Positions 1-11,291 of a stretch of DNA of 64,000 nt are shown piece by piece (position 1 is the first letter of the stretch; each line of letters opens with the position of its first letter). Location: the NCBI GenBank assembly GCA_039090855.1, contig CM077025.1:102900489-102964488 (forward strand), in the 5' to 3' direction. Position numbers and translations under genes: made by a program. A model generated the notes under the pieces. It searched no databases. It was not told where the DNA came from and saw only the letters and a list, made by a program, of their open reading frames with translations. The stretch is from Macrothele yani. Taxonomy: Eukaryota; Arthropoda; Arachnida; Araneae; Macrothelidae.

Positions 1-1369
1 TTCAGAGTGTCATAGAATTTTACTGGATCGATACGTTTTTCCTGTCTATGCCTTGTGGCTCTTGCTCCAATTTCCAGTGAAACTCCTCAAAATTTTGCCA
101 TACAGCAGAAACACTTCTGAAACTGGAAGAAACCCATCTAGCATCTCAAATCCTCCCAATTCTTAAAATTTCACTGTCAAGCTGTTACGCGTGGCATTTT
201 AATTCCCTTGCATTTTTAGGGGACTGGTGATACAGTGTGTACAGTTTATCAATAAACGATTTGAAGTGGTTTACTTGTGATGGAAAGTCTTTGTTTATTA
301 CATTTGGCACAGAAAGTTCTAATCTGTGATTAGCACAATACCAATATAAAATTTTGGGAACTGACTTTTAAGTAGTGTCACTACACCATTCTTTCATCCA
401 AGCATTACTGCAGCCCCATCAGTTGCAATTGCCAAGAGATTTTCTTTCAGAAAATCATCATGAAACCCAAGTTCCCTTAAACGGGTCATCAGCGCCTTGA
501 ATATTCCTTCAGCAGTGACATCTTTGAGTTCAGTGATATCAAGGAACAGGTTGGTAGGCTCATTGATGTCTGGAAATGTGGTTCTAACGTAAATAATGAG
601 CGAAGACAACTCACTTATTGTGGTGCTTTCGTCTATAAGGAGGGCAATTTTATTATTCGACTCTATTATGTTCTTAATGACACTGCTTTCCATTTCCACT
701 GCAATATGGTTCACAATATTAATGCATGCATTAGTTGAGTGTAAAATACGGCCCATATTGATTCCACTCAGCTTTTGCACATCAATTTCTGACTCAAAAT
801 CATGAAATGCTTGATTCTTTTTAACTACTTTGTATGCTGTCTAAATACTGGTGGTTACTGCCTGTTCATTCTCGAAAGCTTTGGTGCATACACTTTCCAA
901 AGATTTAGTTTTTGCTCTTTCCAGTATTGAAAGAGCTGCCTGATGAGCTGAACTTTCTTTATGTTTGAAAAATTTCTTTCGGAGAGAAAGCATCTGATCA
1001 GATTTATCCTCACCTGTTGCACTAATTAATTCTAAAGCCAATTGTTGAGAAATATTCATGCCTTGCATTTTATGCTCTGGTCTCAAAGCACCAACTTCTA
1101 TGCAAGCTCTGCAGCCAAGTTTTATTTTTATTTTTAAGCACTAACCAGTCGCATTTATTGCAGAATTAATTTTACTTATTAAAATCCCAACATTCAGGAT
1201 GATCCTCAGAAGACGGGGTTGCGTGCTCACTCTCCATGTTGTCAACAGACGACGATGTATCACACAACACCGTTGCCCCATCTTTTGTTTTTACAGAGTC
1301 ATCATTCACTTTATTACACTTCTTTGCTGGCTGTGATGATGTAAAATAGTTACTAATTTTTTTACTCAT
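1..1369 (-). pseudogene. hAT transposase remnant, KIAA1586-like, open at window edge
   Basis: Broken transposase gene of a hAT-type DNA transposon, the kind related to KIAA1586/ZMYM proteins. It starts at the Met at 1369 (MSKKISNYF, a usual start for this family). It shifts frame near 1130, where LGCRAC and EVGALRPEHKMQG follow. It then reads through an in-frame stop near 841 into MGRILHSTNAC, a central stretch with ALLIDESTTISELSSLIIYV and the catalytic-core segment LLAIATDGAAVMLG. Another stop follows at about 394. Beyond it, in shifted frames, the NHRLELSVPNV-like and HFKSFIDKLYTLYHQSP-like segments typical of these transposases can still be read, so the gene continues past the left window edge. 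At least three lesions make it inactive. The right terminal inverted repeat was not identified. The DES and ATDG motifs make the family call fairly firm; the exact hAT subgroup is inferred. Confidence 0.75.
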
Positions 1370-2522
1370 AATGAAATACTGCCACTCAATGAGACCAAAC
1401 TTTCAACAGTAAAACACCATACATCCACACTGCTTCACACATTAAACACTCACTTCCATCCGAGACTCAGGAAACACCGTGAAAGGAAATGAGGCTGCTA
1501 TCGGGGGTAGCAATGGAACTGACGAATCACCTTGCTAGAGTCCAAGAGAGTTAAAATATAACGAAACATCTTTGTTATGTTATTATAATAAACATAAAAC
1601 TTACGGAATCACATAAATATCCATAATACGTTTGGAGTTCGTTTAGCGGAAATTCGAACATTTTTAAATTTTTAGTTTCTCCCGTTAGATTCACAAAATG
1701 TTTAGGGGTATGCTCACCTGCCCCCCAGAAAAAAAAACACTGTGTACATATATATTGTGCCCCCATCATTCTAATACACTGCTCGACAAATGAAAATTAA
1801 AAAATTAAAGCCATACCCCAATGTTATCTCTATGCAGGAGCACAACCAAATTGTGATTAGTGATTATTTGCGCAGCTTTTCCCAACTGCTTCAAAGTTCG
1901 GACCTTCCATACCACATCAAATGAATGGAATGTAGCTGGCAGTCATGACTTGTAGCCACAGTAATGATCAAACAGCCTCCAAGGAATCTTCAACAATGTA
2001 AACAACATGCTTATCTTACATAACATACTATCTGATTATAAAGAAAAACCACAATCCCCATTGTTGTCAACAAAGATTGTTTGGTTGGACTGATCATACC
2101 ACTACTGCACTTTCACTTCTGAATGTGAACAACTAACATCCTCTGAACATTTTGAGGAATAAATGCAAATTTTAAGCTGCTTAGGCTACAGAAACTGGCA
2201 AAACATGTTATAAACAATTCCGTAAATGAACAAATGACAAAGTATAATGCGAAAAAAATGTATCAAAAACTGGTACAAAAGTTTCAATTCCAATTTCAGT
2301 CAGACTGTGAGTAGTAGTTTTTCGACCTCTCTTGAGCAGCACCTGGAGCATCCACTCTGCCTGCCCCTCCTTAGTTACGCCTCTAAGGCAGAAGTAGAAT
2401 TCATTGTCACAGATTGTATCATCACACATTACTTCCAATTTTTCTATTTCTGGAAGGTAATTACACTACAAACATGGTATCAGTACATAAAACCAAAATA
2501 TTCATACAGAATTATAGGTTAC
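1370..2522. other. Unassigned AT-rich sequence, presumed GALK2 intron
   Basis: No supported gene. It would be intron 2 of GALK2, which runs leftward from 2522. The minus-strand reading 2208-2440 is open from a possible acceptor, but it runs into a repeat-like stretch and does not resemble GALK2 (see findings). Confidence 0.4.
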
Positions 2523-2632
2523 CTGGTTCAGCAAGAAAAGCAATTGCTTGGTCCATGCCACCACCTTCAGTGCCAATATATCGTTCACACTTAGCACACA
2601 GTGAAGCAAAGTTCATCTTTGTCAAGGAAACC
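2523..2632 (-). CDS. GALK2: GALK2 coding exon 2 (N-acetylgalactosamine kinase)
   Basis: Second recognisable coding exon of N-acetylgalactosamine kinase, a cytosolic GHMP-family sugar kinase that phosphorylates GalNAc at C1 with ATP. On the minus strand the exon is bounded by a cttttccag acceptor (intron AG at 2633-2634) and a CCAG/GTAACC donor (GT at 2521-2522). It is 110 bp long. After one base that completes a split codon it reads [19 protein letters not shown] followed by [18 protein letters not shown]. The GGGMDQ motif holds the Asp that acts as catalytic base in galactokinases (about residue 188 of this protein). The phase matches exon 1 exactly: two bases there plus one here make Arg162. 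The [13 protein letters not shown] string is GALK2-like rather than GALK1-like. The remaining exons are not visible and should lie left of the window. Confidence 0.92.
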
Positions 2633-3245
2633 CTGGAAAAGTTCAGAATGCAGGTAAATATTTATCATAAGGTATTTTTACTTTTTCATCATTGACAGGA
2701 GATGATACCAATGAAAGTTAGCTTAAATTTTCAAAATACTCCAATTGTGGCTCTGGGTCTTCAGTTTGAAATACGTTAAATACAAAGTTCTACCACGCCT
2801 GATTTCTGCTGCCTCCTACATCCAGAAAACATTCTGCAACATAATTTGCATTTTAATATTGTTACAAAATTGAAATTTCCATCAGATATTAAACAAATAT
2901 GCAGAACAAGTTTAAAAATATTCTCAAACAGAATATACTAATTTGCCATTTTCAATCCAAATTTAAAAAATTTTGTACAGGCATACCAAAAATTAGGTAT
3001 TATGGTAAAACCTCCATTAATGGATACCTCCAAACAATGGCAAGTTTGGGTTGGTACAGAACAGCTTCCATAGGATTAATATTAGCAATTACTCTGAACA
3101 AAACTTCTTAACAGCCCGCAACCGACACCCCAATCAATTCCAAACGAGATACAATGGGCACCTTGTCCTTTAAAATAGCACATTGGTTTTTTTTTTTTTG
3201 GTACTTCAGTGAGAGAGATAGTAAGATAGGGACAAAGAATATGCA

Positions 3246-4471
3246 CTATATTGATAAAAGTCACCGGACACCTAGAAGAGAAACACAACATAGCATTTAT
3301 TGACATACATTAGTATGGCCTTAATGCATGCACTAACTCATCGAGACATGCTTTCGACATGGTTTTGGAACACAGTGATAGGTATGCGCTTCCATTCAGT
3401 ACCAAATGCTGCCGCTAACTGTTGCTTAGTAGTAGGCCTTGGTTCCAAACTTCTTATGCGGCGCTCTAATTCATCCTATAGGTGCTCTATGGGATTAAGA
3501 TCAGGGCTTTGTTCTGGCCAGTCCACACACGATATGGAATTATCATTAAACCACACCATAACAGTCCTTGCTTTATGGCTCGGTGCATTATCTTGCTGGT
3601 ACCAACAAGGCTCAGTTCCATAGTATTGCGACAGAGTTGGTAGGGCATAATTGTCTAGAATATCGAGGTAGACATGCTGGTCAACAGGTTTGTCCACGAT
3701 AAGCAATGGGCCGGGACCATACCACGAAAACCACCCCCACACGAGTATGCGGCCAGCTCCAAACTTGACCGTAGAAACAGTACACTGTGGTAAATAGCCT
3801 TCCCCCACTGCCGCCATACCCACACACGGCCATCAGATAGATGGATCATGTATCTGAATTCATCAGTCCATAGGACCCGTTTCCATTGATCTACGGCCCA
3901 CGATAAATGTTTTTCACACCATGCTAAACGACAAGTAGCATTCCGAGTGGAGATGAAAGGCTTATGAGTAGTAGCACGACCACGGTAACCTATGGAATGA
4001 AGTTCTCCGTATGGTACATGCACATATCAAGGTTCCAGCATTTTTACTCACCTGTACACTGAGGTCTTGTGCAGTGGTACTCTGTCGATTAGCTGTAACG
4101 ACTCTCCTGAGGCTTCGACATCCTCTATCAATGATTTTCTTTGGTCTGCCGGTACGTTTTGCTGCTTCAGGCATGTCATGTGTCTTCCACTTATTCAGTA
4201 CATCCAAAACAATTGACTTGGATCTGTATGTTTAAACACCTCTCGGTTTGTCTTATGGACAACCCATTAATATAACACCCAACAATCTTTCCTTTCTCAA
4301 AGTCAGTTCTCTCCCGCCACGACATTTTCACTCAATCTCATAGTGCGATATGATCGCGGTCAGCTGTAGGCTTGTTGTTGTACCGTTTGCAGCTGTATTG
4401 CACATTTTAACAATGCAGTGGATCCGTTCATTTGTTTATGAAGGGGTGTCTGGTGACTTTTGTCAACACAG
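3246..4471 (-). mobile_element. Tc1-like transposon, near-complete, frameshifted transposase
   Basis: 1.2-kb Tc1/mariner element. The ends form inverted repeats: TTGATAAAAGTCACCGGACA on the left and, reversed, TTGACAAAAGTCACCAGACA on the right. A TA lies at 4472-4473; the matching left dinucleotide is CA (3244-3245), a likely mutated TA. The minus strand codes for a DD34E-type transposase in at least three frames. An N-terminal helix-turn-helix part is followed by an arginine-rich GRPKK hook (3962-4207). Next come VLWTDEFRYM (first Asp), CWYQQDNAPSHKA (second Asp) and DWPEQSPDLNPIEHL (third acidic residue, Glu). The catalytic residues survive but frameshifts near 3650 and 3980 split the gene, so it looks inactive. 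Confidence 0.9.
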
Positions 4472-5003
4472 TATATATATTGCCAAAGGAACTGTGCCTC
4501 AGGTAAGATAGGTTGGATTATAGCGAGTACAATTGTGTGCTTAATGAAAAGAAAAAAAAAAGTTTAGTCCAACATGAGGTAAGTTGCAGCTCCCGTTTAT
4601 GTTTCAGTCACCTGTCGGGGCCTGCAAGCGTGGTTGCTGATGCCTAGAATATTGCCTATTGGTGACAGTATTTCTCGGTTTACACCATAACTACCAAACA
4701 CAAAACTGAAATCCTGTGTAGAAAAGTCCTGGTGAGGGGTGTCTCACCCATGTCTTCAAGGTAAATTTAATGGTATTTGCATCATCAAATTTTTGTACCA
4801 GCATATTGTTTTTCATTGGGCTCAACAAATGAAAGCTCAACAGAGCCAAACCCACATATGCAGCACATATGGCTTCATAGTGAGCTATTTTTAATGAATA
4901 AATTAAATTAAATAATGATTATTTTTTATTATATACAAACTAGAATAGACTTATCTATCATTATAGCATTCATGATCAGAAAATTAAGATGTTATGAAGA
5001 TAT

Positions 5004-5084
5004 AGGGTCATCTGAAATCTTCATTACCTCTTCTTAATTTTCAAAAACAATTAAGAAGAGATAATAAAGATTTCAGATGACCCT
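5004..5084. repeat. Imperfect 36-bp inverted repeat (hairpin)
   Basis: Left arm 5004-5039 (AGGGTCATCTGAAATCTTCA onward) pairs with right arm 5049-5084, with two mismatches and a loop of about 9 nt. It lies inside GALK2 intron 1. It could be a collapsed MITE or a source of hairpin RNA. Confidence 0.8.
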
Positions 5085-5705
5085 AACTTAGGCTTAGTTT
5101 CCATCAACCTACAATTCATAGTGCGTTTTATATGGGGATTAAGGAAAAGTTATGACATTACTATATGTGCTTTGCGCATGGAACCATCCTGCAACCTTAC
5201 ATGCAGCTTACTTTTTGTTCTGTTGGTGGTTTCAGTGAAATTAAAAATAATGTAGATCCAATTTTTAATGTCATGTTCAGCACTAGCCCACTATTATTTT
5301 TATCTAACATACATCGTTGAATACAAAAACATAAAACATGTTATAAAAAAAAAAAAAAAAAAAAACATATCCTACTATACAAGCATAGCTTAGTTTTCAG
5401 GTGGGACAAACAGAAACTGTAACTTCAAATAACAAACACCCCATGCAAATTTCCTTTTCACTGTACCTTCTTGATATCTAAGGGTTTTTTACCACTCTAT
5501 TAACGCATAATTTTAACTGGAACTGAGAAGACCTCAAAACTGAAAAAAAGAACATAAAATTATACAGTATGTTAGGACCATAAAGAAGTTTCTTTGTCAT
5601 TCTTTTGACCTTTTTTGCTTCCTGTGTCACATGCGCCATTAAAACCCAATGATCACTGAATCAGCCATTAGAATAAAAAAAATTTGTCATAAAAAAGTTA
5701 TTTTC

Positions 5706-5930
5706 TTTTTTTTTTCTTTTTCTGGAGGTTTAACGACCACCATGAGCAACTCAATGGGCTAAAAGCAGTCGCCCATCCCTATTTTAGGGCCACTGGTTCC
5801 AGGGAAGGGGAGAGCCAGTGCCATAAGACAAACAGAACATCCATGCCGCCTCGCTGGGATTCGAACCTGGACCATTCTCGGACGAATGGACATAAGCCAG
5901 TGCTCAGACCACTTCGCCACCAGAGCGGCT
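5706..5930 (-). mobile_element. tRNA-derived SINE, diverged copy
   Basis: Minus-strand member of the main SINE family of this window. The tRNA-like head (GCCGCTCTGGTGGCGAAGTG, B box GGTTCGAATCC) lies near 5929. The body ends in CGTTAAACCTCCAG and an A-rich tail (T-rich on the plus strand, 5701-5730). It is more diverged than the other copies. Confidence 0.85.
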
Positions 5931-7138
5931 GACAAAGTTCTAGCTGAAAATTTCAGGAGATCTTTGTTTAGCAGTGCATGGCTACTGCAGAGGATGATAT
6001 ATCTTTCATTTCTTTGCCTTTCATAAGTTTTCCGTACTGTAGGGGCAGATCCAGGATTTTCATGAGCCGGGGGGAGCAGTGTTGGGAATAACAGAGGACC
6101 TTTCTGATATTTTTTCTCAAAATCAGAAAGGGTTCTTAGTATGTCTAATAATTCTTCCAATTAATTAAGGAAAGTAATATACTTTTAAATAATACTTTCT
6201 TTCATGAAAAATTATTCAATTCGTTATTAAAACCTAACAAATCAAAGCTTTTTCCTTGGTCCTGAGAGGAGGGCACCCCCCCCCCTCCGCCCTAACAACA
6301 ACAAAAAATCAACAATCAGAATTAATGTTTTCACACAAATATTTGTAGCATCTTCCAAGAACAGAAAGAGCATGGTCAGATTTACAAGTGAGGGCAAATG
6401 CCCCCTCTTTCCCTTCCTATGTGGGCACCCATGAATACAGGTCATATATCTGATACACTACTACTGAGCCAGTTTTAAAAAATATATAATAAGCACTTTA
6501 AGATATCAAAACATCACATCTAAGCTAAATCCAAGTGGATGTTCACAAGAATTACAACACAAACTGACAGATAAAACCATGTTATTAGCACTTCTTAAAT
6601 TACAATTTCACTAATTTCACTCACATTTTGTTATATTGCATGGGGATCATATCTAGTGGGTGAAAAGCACTGAGATTATACTGTTCTATTTTAACTTGAA
6701 GAGTTTTCAAATATTTTTCATGTCACTTCAGTTGGTTTTTTTTCATTTTCAACCTCATAAGATATGAAGAATATCAGAAAAACTCCGAGTTAAAATATAA
6801 TTTATTTAATTAAATTCTGAGTAAAGTCAATAAATAAGTGTTTTAATCCATGTTAATGGCACTTGTAAAAGTAAATGCAAATTACTGGAAAATTATCATT
6901 TACTCACTTCCTATATTTTCTTAAACAATGTTTTTTTTTACGTTAAATTCACACTCAAAACACTGCTTAAAAAGTCTCTTTTGTGACTGGCATAACTGAG
7001 AATTATATATAGTTAGGAAATAATATTTGTTTGTGATTACCCTGGAATATATTTAATTAGTTTTTAAGAAAACTATTACTCATTCTAATGCATAAAGCTG
7101 CAACAGAAAAAAATTCAGCAAAATTTTGCAAGAACTTA
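5931..7138. other. Unassigned intronic sequence
   Basis: No gene recognised. Around 6040-6440 there are fragments resembling the ends of short hAT-like repeats (GGGCAGATCCAGG and C-rich tracts), but no paired ends or target duplication were found. Confidence 0.3.
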
Positions 7139-7564
7139 CAGGGGTTGGACAGAATAATGTGAACACCATGCTCAGAGACATGACTTTTAATGCAGCCGTG
7201 TACATTGCAATACGCAAAGGTCTCCACTACTATTTGGTTGTAATAGCTTTGTTGAGAACATCAAGGTCCTGTTTAAGTGCATCTAAAGTGTCTTATTGCA
7301 AAAAGATTTTCCGGGTGACAACGAAATGAGCGACCTAATGGACTTTGAAAGAGGGCAAATTGTTGGTGGCTGGCTAGTTGGTGCCTCTGTGACAGCAGTC
7401 ATCAGGGTAGTGGGAGTATCGAGAGGTACTGTGTATAGCGTCATGACAGCATACCGTGTTCGTGGCAAAGCCTTGTCTGCAAAACACAAGAGTGGCCAGA
7501 AAACGACCCTGACTGATAGAGGTAGGAGAGCATTAAAGAGAATTGTTACCCATAATGAGACATA

Positions 7565-9497
7565 CATGAGACCGACCAAAAAACAAAAAAGCTGAACTTT
7601 TTAACCGGGTGAAAAATCAGAACATGTGATGAGAAAGTGTGTATATAACACAGCATGAGCAAGATGGGGTTGTTCACTCTAATTTATTTATCATCATCAT
7701 CATCATTGTCAACCATTATCAATCCACTGCTGGACGAAGGTCTCCCCAAGTTTGTGCCAGTCTCCTCCATGTCACTCCCGCATACTTTCGAATTTCATAC
7801 ACCCATCTCCCCTGTGGTCTTCTTCTGGGTCTTTTCCTGTCCCTTGGAATCCAATCTAAAATTTCGGCTGTCCATCGATGGTCTGTCCTTCTGGCAGTAT
7901 GTCCAGCCCATTGCCATTTCAGGAATTTAACTCTGATCATGATGTCTTCCACTCTTGTCATTTTTCGGATACATGAGTTCCTCTTCTTATCTTTCCTGGT
8001 TACACCAAGCATGCACCTCTCCATGCTTCTTCGATTTGTCTGCAGCCTTTGTATGTCTCTTTTAGTTAAGGTCCACGTCTCTACACCATACGTAAGCACT
8101 GGAAGGATGCATTGATCCAACACTTTTCTTTTAAGACATAATGGCATATTGCTCTGGAAAATTATGCTGTTTCTTCCTAAAGCTCTGCAGGCAAAGTTTT
8201 GTACACCGATTAATTTCTTCATCAATGTGACCCTCACTTGATATCTGCTTTATAAATGTAGATATTTAGAGCACACCACTGTTTCTTTTTTTTTTTTTTT
8301 TTTCGTACTTGCTAGAACATCAGCTTGATTTTTTTTCTCTTGTGTTGCTTTCTTCTCAGCAAGTTACATGGCTATATTTATCTTTTGTTGACTCTGCAGC
8401 TACACTGCAATCTTTGCTTAATTTTCCTTTCTGCTGATATCATTCCCTTCCCATTTCTTCATCACTTTTCTTATTATTATTTTTCCTTTAATTCCCTCAG
8501 ATGACAATAATTTAGCCATCATGCTGAAATAACTTTCAGCCTGAAGACCATGAATGCATGATATCAAAGCTCTCACTACTTTAAATAAATGGTGTAACTT
8601 ACAAAATATGAATACTTTCGAACACCATGCATTGATTCTAACAAATTTTCAAACTTCGTCACTTCCATTTTCGGAAAATTTCCCTCCCTTATAAAGCTTA
8701 AGTGCAAACATTTATGGGAGAAAGTAACATTAAAAAACAACACTGGATAATAAGAACATCATAGGAAGAAAAAAAAAAAGGTTACAGTAAAAAAGGTTAC
8801 GGTTCTTCACTTCGACCGACTTCCGTTTTCAGAAACTTTTTTCCTCCATTTTTAAGCTGAAATGCAGTATTTTTGGAATAAAACCATATATAAGAACAAT
8901 ACTGGGCAGAAAGAATATCGGTAAAAAAAAAAATTACAGGAGAAATCTTCGTTTTGTCTACTTTCCGTTTTCAAAAGTTTAGAAGGGCGGAATTCCGTCC
9001 TCAAACAGAAGACGAATCCCCACCCACCCACCCTTATTCTCCCCCACTTAAAAAAATCTAAGTTCAGTTGTGCGTTGATCTCAGGAATACCCAAAATGAC
9101 AACGGAAATGGCGGAATTTTTCGAACCCACAGAAGAAACTCATGCCTGAAAAGACTATAGGGAAATCTTCGTGCCATCCTTAACTTCCGTTTTCAGAAAC
9201 CATTGCCCACAATTTCATGATGAAATACAAACATTTAAAATGACATTTAACAATACTAGACACACAGGCAACATCATAAGTAAAAAGAAATTACGATTAC
9301 GAGAAAAACCTTCACTGTGTTTTACTTCCATTTTCGCAAGTTTTAAAAAACGAGATACTGTTTGTTCCCAGACGGAAAATGCCCCCCCCCCAAAAGAAAT
9401 TCTCTTCCGATTTGCATCGATCTTGAGAATGACCCAGAAGATAATGAAAAATGCGGAATTCTGCGAATTCGCGGAAGAATCTCGTGTTTGAATAAAA
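7565..9497 (+). repeat. Composite repeat inserted in the Tc1 element (copy 1)
   Basis: Unclassified repeat splitting the Tc1 transposase. Its left part (AAAAAGCTGAACTTTTTAAC, about 7586) matches 27735 onward. Its right part has two alternating modules with the recurrent phrases ACTTCCGTTTTCGGAAAATT, AGCTGAAATACAAACATTTA, CATCGATCTTGAGAATGACC and GCGGAAGAATCTC, also seen at 27950-28680. The modules repeat about every 300-350 bp, so the right half is a degenerate tandem array. It is probably non-autonomous. The exact ends were placed by comparing the interrupted transposase reading. Confidence 0.65.
7670..8249 (-). mobile_element. 5'-truncated RTE-type LINE fragment
   Basis: Minus-strand 3' end of the same RTE family found complete at 38.4-41.6 kb. 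The reading 8237-7719 gives the C-terminal region: CRALGRNSIIFQSNMPLCLK, TWTLTKRDIQRLQTN, KWQWAGHTARRTDHRWTAEI and DWIPRDRKRPRRRP. The 3' tail is an ATG/ATC trinucleotide repeat (7690-7708). The 5' truncation is near 8249, a usual outcome of target-primed reverse transcription. Confidence 0.9.
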
Positions 9498-10328
9498 CCA
9501 CCACAGCACCGAAAATTAGTGCGGAGCTCAATCTGCATCTTCAGACCTCAGTATCAATGAAAACAATGTGCAGGGAATTGCATAAACAAGATATTCATGG
9601 CAGAGATACTATTGCAAAACTCTGCTGACCCAGGTGAATTCACAATGGTGACCACAGTGCTGCCTGGAGCATACAACATGGACTGCTGCTGCATGGAAAC
9701 CTGTAATGTGGTCGGATGAATTTGCATTCACACTATTCCCCACCGCAGAACGTGTTTATGAGTGGAAAACGTCAGAAGTGTACAACCCAGACTGTCTGCT
9801 CACAACAGTGCAGCATGGTGATGGTTCTGTCATGCTCTGGGCGGTCATATCGTGGTTTTCAGCACATCTCCTGATTACCTTGAAAGGATGGATGACTGGA
9901 AGAGCATATGAAATCATTTTGGCAAACCAAGTCCATTCAATGGCTTAGGGATTGTTTCCTGCAGGTGATGCCATCTATCAAGATGATTATGCACCAATTC
10001 ACAGAGCTCAGAATATCCAGTCATGGTTTGAGGAACATGAGGACGAACTTTCAGACCTTCCTTGGCCACCCCAACCAACGGACTTAAACATCATCGAACC
10101 ACTGTGGTCTGTGTTGAAAAACAAGAGTAAAATCCTGTTATCCTCCTTCTGCGTCTCTCAAGGACCTGGAGAAGTTTCTGCATGAAGAATGGTGTAACAT
10201 CCATGATTTGTATGCATTCATTCCAAGGAGGATTCAGATGGTTTTGAATGCCAAAGGTGGCCCCACACCTTATTAGGTATGTAAAACCTTCTTTTCCTAA
10301 GTGTTCACTTTATTCTGTCCAACCCCTG

Positions 10329-11283
10329 TATGAATATATTGCTAAAGACATAGCATCTTCAACATAGTGTAGATCAATTCAATGATACAGAAATAAGCAT
10401 TTTAACAGCACACTTGGCAAAGAACTGCATATGTGCAGGGATAGGTGGTTCAAAATCTCCAACCAATAATTCATTCCAACAGAGTTTAAGCTGGCTCAAA
10501 AAATGCTAAAATATGAAGAAAAGCTGTAGCAAAATTGTAAAAAAAGTTGGCCATTTTTGTTGCTCGGTAAATTGCAATGTCAAATTAATCATTCACAGCA
10601 ACAACACCTTGGCCATCAATGGAAAACTAATTATTTTGGAAGATACTAACATATTTAAAAGAAAACTGCATTGGGCAGTAAAAGTTGATATACAGCTAAC
10701 AGGTAAGTAATGGATAAGGGCTTATTATTTCTAAAATTACGATTAAATAAGCTTAAAATCCAAATCCTTACCACTTTCCTGGACATTGATTTTTCTTGCT
10801 GCAACACACAATTTACAGTTCAAATATGGCATTTTATCTGTCCAGTTAACTTGCACCCATCTGTAAAGGGAGCACCATTTTTGTGCAACTTCCTCAGAAG
10901 GTATAGTCAGTAGCAGTTTTACTTTTTTCCTAAACTTGCAATTTTTTCAGTTGATTTATTTTGCATTTCTTAACAATGAATTTATCCATAGCAATGGCGG
11001 CACATGTATGATAGACTGCATCAGGGATGGCGAGCAGCCTCTAGTGTGCACTTTTCTTTCCTAATCCGTGTTCCGTCTTGGTGCAATCTATGAGTGTTTG
11101 AAAGACAACTCTGGTCATGAATGCACTGACAATAAGGCAATAGGGGTTATTTGTGGCCTTGGGGGGGGGGGGGTGCCATAGATGTCACAACTGACTATGG
11201 TTTAAACTTGAACTTTGAATGGGGGAAGGGGTCTAATCCCTCTAGTCTCTATAATCTTACCCTGCCCCACCCTTTATGGAGAG
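10329..11283. other. Unassigned intronic sequence
   Basis: AT-rich sequence with an uninterrupted G tract near 11161-11173. No coding region, RNA gene or element ends recognised. Confidence 0.3.
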
Positions 11284-11291
11284 CTCTAGTG

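Larger units (their letters stand above)
7139..10328 (+). mobile_element. Tc1-like transposon split by a nested repeat
   Basis: The ends are clear inverted repeats: CAGGGGTTGGACAGAATAAT at 7139 and its complement ATTCTGTCCAACCCCTG ending at 10328, both flanked by TA. The plus strand codes for a transposase in two pieces. The N-terminal part (7296-7560) has a helix-turn-helix in MSDLMDFERGQIVGGWLVG and ends in RRALKRIVTHNE. The C-terminal part resumes near 9492 (NKTTTAPKISAELNLHLQ) with MWSDEFAFTLF (first Asp), IYQDDYAPIHRAQ (second Asp) and TDLNIIEPLWSVLK (Glu). The intervening 1.9 kb is a separate repeat with its own RTE insertion. Stops and the insertion make the gene non-functional. Confidence 0.9.

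Noticed and set aside
2247..2695. Plus-strand open readings over the GALK2 exon 2 region
   Set aside because: They are antisense to a clearly better minus-strand exon with splice sites and a galactokinase motif.
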